Notes under the pieces: model-generated
What the model was told of the DNA's origin: nothing
The model's database searches: none
The model's input: only the letters and a program-made list of their open reading frames with translations
Part shown: one piece after another, positions 14,577-18,406 of the stretch
Numbering within the stretch: position 1 is the stretch's first letter
Layout of the letters: each line of letters opens with the position of its first letter
Source: Spirochaetaceae bacterium
GTDB taxonomy: Bacteria; Spirochaetota; Spirochaetia; Treponematales; Breznakiellaceae
DNA: 18,406 nt
Direction: 5' to 3'
NCBI GenBank assembly: GCA_031256815.1
Contig: JAIRPU010000031.1
Span: forward strand, 1-18,406
Made by a program: the position numbers and the translations under genes

Positions 14577-16319
14577 TCAATTTAATCGAAAGGTTTGATT
14601 CGCGCCGTCCCATATTACGTTGAACGAAGTTTCGTTTACTCTTAAATTATGACTGCGGCCGGTAAGGTAAAAATAAAGTTTGGTATCGGTGTTTTCGTCC
14701 CAGTTTTCGAGTGTGGTATTAATCGTAACCTGCCCGCCCTGAGCCACATCTACATACTTTATTTTGTCTTCGTTTATAAAACGGTAACCGTGTCTTCCGC
14801 CTTTGTAGATGAGTTTTCCATCTAAAGTTACCGTATAAAGCCGGCGCGCCGCTCCCAAACGCGCGGTGTCAAACGCAAACAGGTAGACAGCACTGCCTTG
14901 GCTATTCAATTTTGTTGTTGTGCGTATTGCCTTATCGTTTACGCCCGGCTCACCTACAGGATTCCAGAGCGATTGTGATAAAACCCAGCTGCCGTTAGCT
15001 TTGTTACCGGAAGGGTCGATAGCGTTTGCGTCAATAAAAGTACGTATAGAGCCGCCGGAAACTGTAAGCGTTCCGCCGAATTTGTCGTTTCCGGTGCTAA
15101 AGCCGCCGCCGCCTATTGCCGCGCCTGAATAGTCAACATTGAAGTTGAAGGTACCGCCTTCAATAATAACTGTAGGCCCTTCAGTACTTGCAGCGCCTGC
15201 GCCGCCGCCGATAATCGCCCCCTGCGCGTTGCCAATTAATGTGTATTCACCGGAAATGAATCTAATAGTTCCTGTTGTTGCTACGGAATTGGCGCTGCCA
15301 ATAACAGCGCCCTGTTTGGTTCCCTTGCCAAAAATCGTTGGCCCGTCAAAAGTTATGTCCCCGCATTTACCGCCGCTCATGGCCCCGCCAATTCCGGCGT
15401 GCTGGGCGTTTTTGTAAAAGTAAAGCGTACCAAGTCCGTTTATTTCGAGTGACGCCCCATTTGGCACTTTAACAATACCGCGGCTCATATTGTTAAATGC
15501 GTCCATCAAATTCCGGCCTGTAATTGTAAGCGTATTTCCTGTGCCGGTAAAATTTATTAAATGCGTAGAAGCAGCGGGGGCGTTCATTTTTGCATCGGCT
15601 ATATGAATATCACGAAGAATAAGATGCGTATTCCTCTGTAAACAGTTAATATACGCGCCTTTATTGGTTGCCCATTCTGAAGTAAGCGGATTTGACGGAA
15701 TGCCATTTCCCAAAATCGTTACCGGCTCTGTTGTGTCTACGCTAATTTCGAACTGATCTATCTCTTTAAGATTCGCCGGCAGTCTGTAAAGGCCGCCCTG
15801 TGTAATTGTTATTGCGCCGGTAATTGGAGCTGCCGCGCAAGGCCGTGCGCTAAGCGCCGCGCTTGCTCCGCCTTTTAATCCGCCGGCAGTTTTAATCCAG
15901 AAGTAGTAAACCAGACCGTTTTCGAGGCTGCCAACCGTTGTTGTTATAACGCCTTTTCTTGGCGAGAGCTGCGGCCCCGCGGCCTGCCGCGCCGTATTTA
16001 TATTATTTGTTGTGTTAAATAAAACTGAGTAATCGCCTGCGGAATCAATTTCATGCCAGGCAAGCCAGACATCGCCATCGCCGGCATAAATCTGCGCTTG
16101 TATCAGTTCCGGTAGATTAGTTCCGGCGCCGCAGGCGGCAAATACAGTTAATGCCGCCGCGAAAATTGCCGCTTTACCTGTTTTGTAAAGCGTAGGCTTA
16201 ACAGATGTTTTATTTATAAAACATCTGTTTTTTTGCCGGTAATACTGAGTAAAAACTCTAGGAGATATGGTCCCCCCCCCCCCCCGTAAACTTGAACTCC
16301 GCCGTCTGCAATCCGGCAA
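14577..16319 (-). CDS. Glycine-rich beta-helix-like lipoprotein, probable phase-variable gene (poly-G tract in 5' coding region)
   Basis: The open frame begins at a TTG (16319) without a Shine-Dalgarno sequence and runs 580 codons. After a G-run it encodes a basic stretch, a signal peptide hydrophobic core and lipobox VFAAC (Cys63), then a FnIII-like segment (about 75-150) and a Gly-rich right-handed beta-helix-like region (about 170-440, with GGTFNFNVDYSGAAIGGGG- and SGGSI-type turns). No ATG, GTG or TTG occurs in this frame between the G-run and the lipobox, so translation must enter from before the tract. The only well-supported start is ATG at 16350 (AAGGGG, 5-nt spacing), which is one base out of frame in the present 14-G allele. 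With 13 or 16 G the product would be 590 aa from that ATG. It leads the lipoprotein/TonB-receptor operon; the next gene starts 8 bp downstream. Ligand unknown. Confidence 0.8.
   Translation of the reverse strand: MPDCRRRSSSLRGGGGTISPRVFTQYYRQKNRCFINKTSVKPTLYKTGKAAIFAAALTVFAACGAGTNLPELIQAQIYAGDGDVWLAWHEIDSAGDYSVLFNTTNNINTARQAAGPQLSPRKGVITTTVGSLENGLVYYFWIKTAGGLKGGASAALSARPCAAAPITGAITITQGGLYRLPANLKEIDQFEISVDTTEPVTILGNGIPSNPLTSEWATNKGAYINCLQRNTHLILRDIHIADAKMNAPAASTHLINFTGTGNTLTITGRNLMDAFNNMSRGIVKVPNGASLEINGLGTLYFYKNAQHAGIGGAMSGGKCGDITFDGPTIFGKGTKQGAVIGSANSVATTGTIRFISGEYTLIGNAQGAIIGGGAGAASTEGPTVIIEGGTFNFNVDYSGAAIGGGGFSTGNDKFGGTLTVSGGSIRTFIDANAIDPSGNKANGSWVLSQSLWNPVGEPGVNDKAIRTTTKLNSQGSAVYLFAFDTARLGAARRLYTVTLDGKLIYKGGRHGYRFINEDKIKYVDVAQGGQVTINTTLENWDENTDTKLYFYLTGRSHNLRVNETSFNVIWDGANQTFRLN
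16200..16229. repeat. 13-bp perfect inverted repeat between poly-G tract and signal peptide
   Basis: AACAGATGTTTTA (16200-16212) pairs perfectly with TAAAACATCTGTT (16217-16229) around a 4-nt loop. On the + strand five more T follow the stem, giving an intrinsic-terminator look, yet no + strand gene leads into it. On the coding minus strand it would form a hairpin in the mRNA just after the G-run, within the lipoprotein reading frame. Confidence 0.85.
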
Positions 16320-16350
16320 AAGCCTTATGCCCGGCTTTTATTTTTTTCAT
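16258..16350 (-). CDS. 30-codon 5' fragment of the lipoprotein gene, terminated by the current poly-G register
   Basis: ATG at 16350 with AAGGGG at 16361-16356 opens MKKIKAGHKAFAGLQTAEFK and passes into the G-run. With 14 G it exits as GGGG-DHIS and stops at TAG (16258-16260). It is more likely the true 5' end of the downstream lipoprotein gene in an off register than an independent peptide. An alternative reading as a leader peptide controlling the downstream gene cannot be excluded. Confidence 0.6.
   Translation of the reverse strand: MKKIKAGHKAFAGLQTAEFKFTGGGGDHIS
16272..16285. repeat. Homopolymer C14 (G14 on the coding strand), slipped-strand contingency tract
   Basis: Fourteen consecutive C on the + strand are flanked by T and G. 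This is the longest mononucleotide run I noticed in the window, and it lies inside the 5' coding part of the first operon gene. Such tracts mutate by slippage at high rate. The exact count may vary between cells or be misread in sequencing. Confidence 0.97.
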
Positions 16351-16381
16351 AAAATCCCCTTCAAATTCTTTTGCAAAACAA

Positions 16382-16410
16382 ATTGTGCTATAAAATAACT
16401 TGACGGTCAA
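16382..16410 (-). promoter_or_regulatory. Candidate proximal promoter P2 overlapping a TTGAC-GTCAA palindrome
   Basis: On the minus strand TTGACC (16410-16405; 5 of 6) is followed by a 17-bp spacer and CACAAT (16387-16382; 4 of 6). The start would fall near 16375, about 25 nt before the ATG at 16350 and just upstream of the AAGGGG site. The -35 box is half of the palindrome TTGACGGTCAA (16400-16410) and overlaps the T-run of the leader hairpin, so a repressor site is conceivable. Confidence 0.45.
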
Positions 16411-16435
16411 AAAACTCCCGGCGCTATGTGCCGGG
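16409..16435 (-). terminator. Intrinsic terminator/attenuator hairpin in the operon leader
   Basis: On the minus strand CCCGGC (16435-16430) pairs with GCCGGG (16422-16417) around a 7-nt loop, followed by AG and six T (16414-16409). It stands between promoter P1 and the start codon at 16350. It would end most P1 transcripts after about 55 nt unless antitermination occurs, or it insulates the operon from upstream read-through. Confidence 0.7.
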
Positions 16436-16469
16436 GTATTAACCGCAGTCAAATTGTTTTATTAAACGA

Positions 16470-16498
16470 ATTGTATAGTTAAACACTACGATTGTCAA
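16470..16498 (-). promoter_or_regulatory. Near-consensus promoter P1 upstream of the lipoprotein operon
   Basis: On the minus strand a perfect TTGACA (16498-16493), 17-bp spacer and TACAAT (16475-16470; 5 of 6 match). Predicted start near 16463. This is among the best sigma-70-like promoters in the window and points at the poly-G lipoprotein gene, with the terminator-like hairpin about 28 nt downstream of the start. Confidence 0.7.
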
Positions 16499-16539
16499 CT
16501 ACATTTTAAAGTCCGCTGTTTTTTATGGGTGAAGAGGGA

Positions 16540-16815
16540 AGGGGAGGGGGCAAAGCGGCCGCGGTAGCTGCTGCTTTGTGGCGGCGTGGCGCTTACTTTG
16601 AGCCGCCGGTCAATTAGTCCAAAACGCAAAGCGGCTGCGGCGAGACTGCCGGTTAGTAGCCGCTGCAGGCAGATTCCAGCGGCCGCGGCAAGGCCGACGG
16701 CAGTGCATAGCCGTAAAATGCAAAACGGCCGCCAATACCGGGCAGCCGCCAAACAACGAATTTTTTGCAGGATACGGCGGCTTTGCTGTCTGCCGTCTCC
16801 TGCAAAATAATACCG
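16540..16815. other. GC-rich, inverted-repeat-dense intergenic region, function unknown
   Basis: The 330-bp stretch after the symporter holds no gene I believe. It contains recurring AGCGGCCGCGG (16554 and 16678) and CAAAGCGG (16551, 16627) motifs and several stems. GCCGCTG/CAGCGGC (16659-16665 with 16677-16683) is nested inside ACTGCCG/CGGCAGT (16645-16651 with 16698-16704), and this inside CGGCT/AGCCG (16632-16636 with 16709-16713). Further hairpins are GGCGGC/GCCGCC (16580-16607) and a long stem at 16763-16807. It does not match RNase P, tmRNA or SRP RNA signatures I know. It could be a structured RNA, a dispersed repeat or decayed sequence. Confidence 0.5.
16763..16807 (-). terminator. 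Strong hairpin downstream of the symporter gene, possible terminator or 3' stabiliser
   Basis: TTTTGCAGGA (16763-16772) pairs with TCCTGCAAAA (16798-16807), and after one mismatch ACGGC (16774-16778) pairs with GCCGT (16792-16796), leaving a 13-nt loop. It starts 21 bp past the symporter stop codon. No T-run follows on the minus strand, so classic intrinsic termination is uncertain; it may protect the mRNA 3' end. Confidence 0.45.
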
Positions 16816-16828
16816 GAGTTTAAATTTA

Positions 16829-18004
16829 TTATGTCTCTGCGACAAGATTATGCTTTTCGGCATATCCTGTAAGAATCAATGTAAGAGCGCCATCTCCGGT
16901 TACATTACACGCCGTTCCAAAACTGTCCTGAAGCGCAAAGATTGTAAGCATAAGACCGGTTCCCGCCGCGTCAAAATGCAGAACGCTGACGATAAGCCCA
17001 AGCGACGCCATTACCGTGCCGCCGGGAACGCCGGGCGCTCCTATGGCAAAAATGCCGAGCAGCAAACAGAAAAGCACCATGGAAGCAGGCGGAGGTAAAA
17101 CTCCATAAAGCACCTTGGAAACAATCATCACAAAAAAGGTTTCGGTAAGCACCGAGCCGCAAAGATGAACATTTGCAAAAAGAGGGATACCAAACGAAGT
17201 CATGTCCGGCCGCAGCGCATCTGATTTTCGGGCGCAGCGCAGCGCTACGGCGAGTGTCGCCGCGGAAGACATAGTTCCTACCGCTGTAATGTAAGCCGGG
17301 CCGTAATGCTTTAATACGCGCAGCGGATTTTTTCGTGCATAAATACCGGCAAGAAAGTACAGCAGCGTAAGCCAAATGTAATGCCCCGCCATTACAAGAA
17401 GTATAACGATAAGGAAAACAGGGAGCTGTTTGGTTATTACCCCTTCGTAGGTAAGGCCGGAAAATGTACATCCAATAAAAAATGGCAGCAGCGGAATAAT
17501 TACTACGGTTACTATCGAAATAACCATGGTTTGGAACTCGTTTAGTATTGAGATAAAATTCTTTGATTTATTCCAAACGGCGGCCAGACCTATCAAAATT
17601 GAAAGTACCAGCGCGCTCATTACAGACATAATTTGCGGAATTTTAAGTTCAAATATAACTTTTGGAAGTTCACGCGCCGAATCAGGATTGCTGATTATGT
17701 TCAAACTTGGAATTATACCATAGCCGGCAATGGTAGAAAAAAACGCCGCGCCAATACTTGATACATAAGCGAGCATAAGCGCAATACCGAGCATTTTTGA
17801 TGCCGAACCGCCAAGTTTTGTTATTGAAGGCGCGATAAACCCAAGAATGATAAGCGGTACACAGAACATTATAACCTGATAAAGTATATCCTTTACCGTT
17901 ATAATAACGCTTATTAAAGTCGTGTTGGCGTATAATCCAACAACGATACCGGCAGCCAGCCCGATTATCAAACGAACAGGCAGACTTGTTAAAAAACTCT
18001 TCAT
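16829..18004 (-). CDS. Dicarboxylate/amino acid:cation symporter (DAACS family), probably for a neutral amino acid
   Basis: Inner-membrane secondary transporter of 391 aa with many hydrophobic segments. Family blocks are visible: MSSAATLAVAL (hairpin-1 serine-rich motif), IGAPGVPGGTVMASLG (hairpin 2) and QDSFGTACNVTGDG in the last helix. Aligned to the archaeal aspartate transporter GltPh, Asp360 (D394), Thr364 (T398), Asn367 (N401) and Asp371 (D405) are kept. Gly363 replaces Arg397, the residue that holds an acidic side chain, so a neutral substrate such as serine or cysteine is favoured. The NMDGT motif is altered to HLCGS. ATG at 18004 is chosen for the GGAGGA 6 nt upstream. The UPF0597-type enzyme gene lies 106 bp upstream on the same strand, consistent with shared substrate. 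No ancestral function is proven. Confidence 0.9.
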   Translation of the reverse strand: MKSFLTSLPVRLIIGLAAGIVVGLYANTTLISVIITVKDILYQVIMFCVPLIILGFIAPSITKLGGSASKMLGIALMLAYVSSIGAAFFSTIAGYGIIPSLNIISNPDSARELPKVIFELKIPQIMSVMSALVLSILIGLAAVWNKSKNFISILNEFQTMVISIVTVVIIPLLPFFIGCTFSGLTYEGVITKQLPVFLIVILLVMAGHYIWLTLLYFLAGIYARKNPLRVLKHYGPAYITAVGTMSSAATLAVALRCARKSDALRPDMTSFGIPLFANVHLCGSVLTETFFVMIVSKVLYGVLPPPASMVLFCLLLGIFAIGAPGVPGGTVMASLGLIVSVLHFDAAGTGLMLTIFALQDSFGTACNVTGDGALTLILTGYAEKHNLVAET

Positions 18005-18087
18005 TACTTTTCCTCCTGAAAGAAGATTTTTATTATCGCTGTTTAACAAGCTTATGCGCGGTAATAATCAAAAGGTTAATCAAATAA

Positions 18088-18122
18088 GCTGTAAAAACAG
18101 CAAAAAGCGTTTACAACGCTTT
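18088..18122 (-). terminator. Two tandem small hairpins between the UPF0597 and symporter genes
   Basis: AAAGCGTT/AACGCTTT (18104-18111 with 18115-18122) has a 3-nt loop; on the minus strand its arm runs into five T. Immediately after comes GCTGT/ACAGC (18088-18092 with 18097-18101). The first stem spans the UPF0597 stop codon. It could be a weak terminator letting the symporter be expressed at a different level from the enzyme. Confidence 0.5.
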
Positions 18123-18406
18123 ATCATCATTAAGCATTATAGCTATTATTTCTTTATCGGTTTTTCGCATTCCTTCCTTTCCAAGACGGCTTATGTTAGC
18201 GATGGTTTTTTCAAGCCCGTTTGATACAAGTCCTTCTCCCCTGTAGAACTGCTGCCCGTTTTTAAACATCATCCAGCCAAGAATTCCGGCGTCTACAGCG
18301 GCGGCAATTTTTGCGGCGCAGGACGGCTTTGCCCCATCGCAAACAATGCCGGATGTTATTGCCAGCGCGTTTACAATAGTGTGCGAAATTGCATCCATGC
18401 GCCCGC
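18111..18406 (-). CDS. UPF0597 / CyuA-like L-cysteine desulfidase or serine dehydratase alpha-type protein (C-terminal fragment)
   Basis: Only the last 97 codons lie in the window; the frame runs off the right edge, so the Met at 18398 is internal. GIVCDGAKPSCAAKIAAAVD is the conserved C-terminal signature of the UPF0597 family (E. coli YhaM/CyuA, archaeal CdsB), whose cysteines hold an Fe-S cluster. SRLGKEGMRKTDKEIIAIML is the equally conserved tail. Characterised members cleave L-cysteine to pyruvate, ammonia and sulfide; serine-dehydratase-like activity is possible. The adjacent downstream DAACS symporter suggests an uptake-and-degradation pair, like cyuA with its permease in enterobacteria though with a different transporter family. 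Confidence 0.88.
   Translation of the reverse strand, partial: GRMDAISHTIVNALAITSGIVCDGAKPSCAAKIAAAVDAGILGWMMFKNGQQFYRGEGLVSNGLEKTIANISRLGKEGMRKTDKEIIAIMLNDDKAL

Noticed and set aside
16495..16863. Minus-strand 122-codon open frame overlapping the symporter end
   Set aside because: Composition follows the GC-rich hairpins, there is no ribosome binding site or recognisable domain, and it overlaps the well-supported symporter gene out of frame.
1..18406. CRISPR arrays, insertion sequences, phage or integrase genes
   Set aside because: No regularly spaced direct repeats, transposase, recombinase or phage protein was found on either strand.

Overview
The window looks like chromosome from a spirochaete, most likely a gut-type Treponema. 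This is an inference from the FtsZ and DnaJ sequences, the many lipoproteins with relaxed lipoboxes (TASC, FNC, IAC), the BspA-type leucine-rich and non-catalytic FGE-fold surface proteins, and moderate GC with AT-rich promoters. No database search was possible.

Left part (1-6.4 kb): housekeeping genes. A tRNA-Leu(CAA) is followed on the + strand by dnaJ and an isolated hisH. A DUF3298-like lipoprotein gene converges on hisH with a 3-bp gap. A divergent AT-rich gap then leads to a SPOR-domain protein on the + strand. Its end converges, again with a 3-bp gap, on a minus-strand pair ftsZ-rseP. ftsZ has its own near-consensus promoter, a GTG start and no ftsA beside it.

Middle part (6.46-16.5 kb): one long minus-strand array of surface and outer-membrane genes that reads like a single translationally coupled operon. 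In transcription order it encodes a beta-helix lipoprotein, a BspA-LRR lipoprotein, a large lipoprotein with four tandem beta-sandwich-like repeats and an FGE-fold C-terminus, a 5'-nucleotidase-C-like lipoprotein broken by an in-frame TAA, and two tandem paralogous TonB-dependent receptors. Junctions are 8 bp, 19 bp, a 23-bp overlap, an ATGA overlap and 0 bp.

The most interesting part is the head of this operon. A run of 14 G (on the coding strand) lies inside the first gene, between its only well-supported start (ATG with AAGGGG) and its lipoprotein signal peptide. With 14 G that start runs into a stop after 30 codons; with 13 or 16 G it would open a 590-aa lipoprotein. This is the architecture of a slipped-strand phase-variable contingency gene, and it sits at the front of a surface-antigen and nutrient-receptor operon. 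Upstream lie a near-consensus promoter, an intrinsic-terminator hairpin inside the leader, and a second candidate promoter overlapping a short palindrome.

Right part (16.5-18.4 kb): a GC-rich, hairpin-dense intergenic stretch of unknown role, then a DAACS-family amino-acid:cation symporter whose substrate-site Arg is replaced by Gly. Upstream of it, separated by two small hairpins, is the C-terminal end of a UPF0597/CyuA-like L-cysteine desulfidase or serine dehydratase. Together they suggest uptake and breakdown of cysteine or serine.
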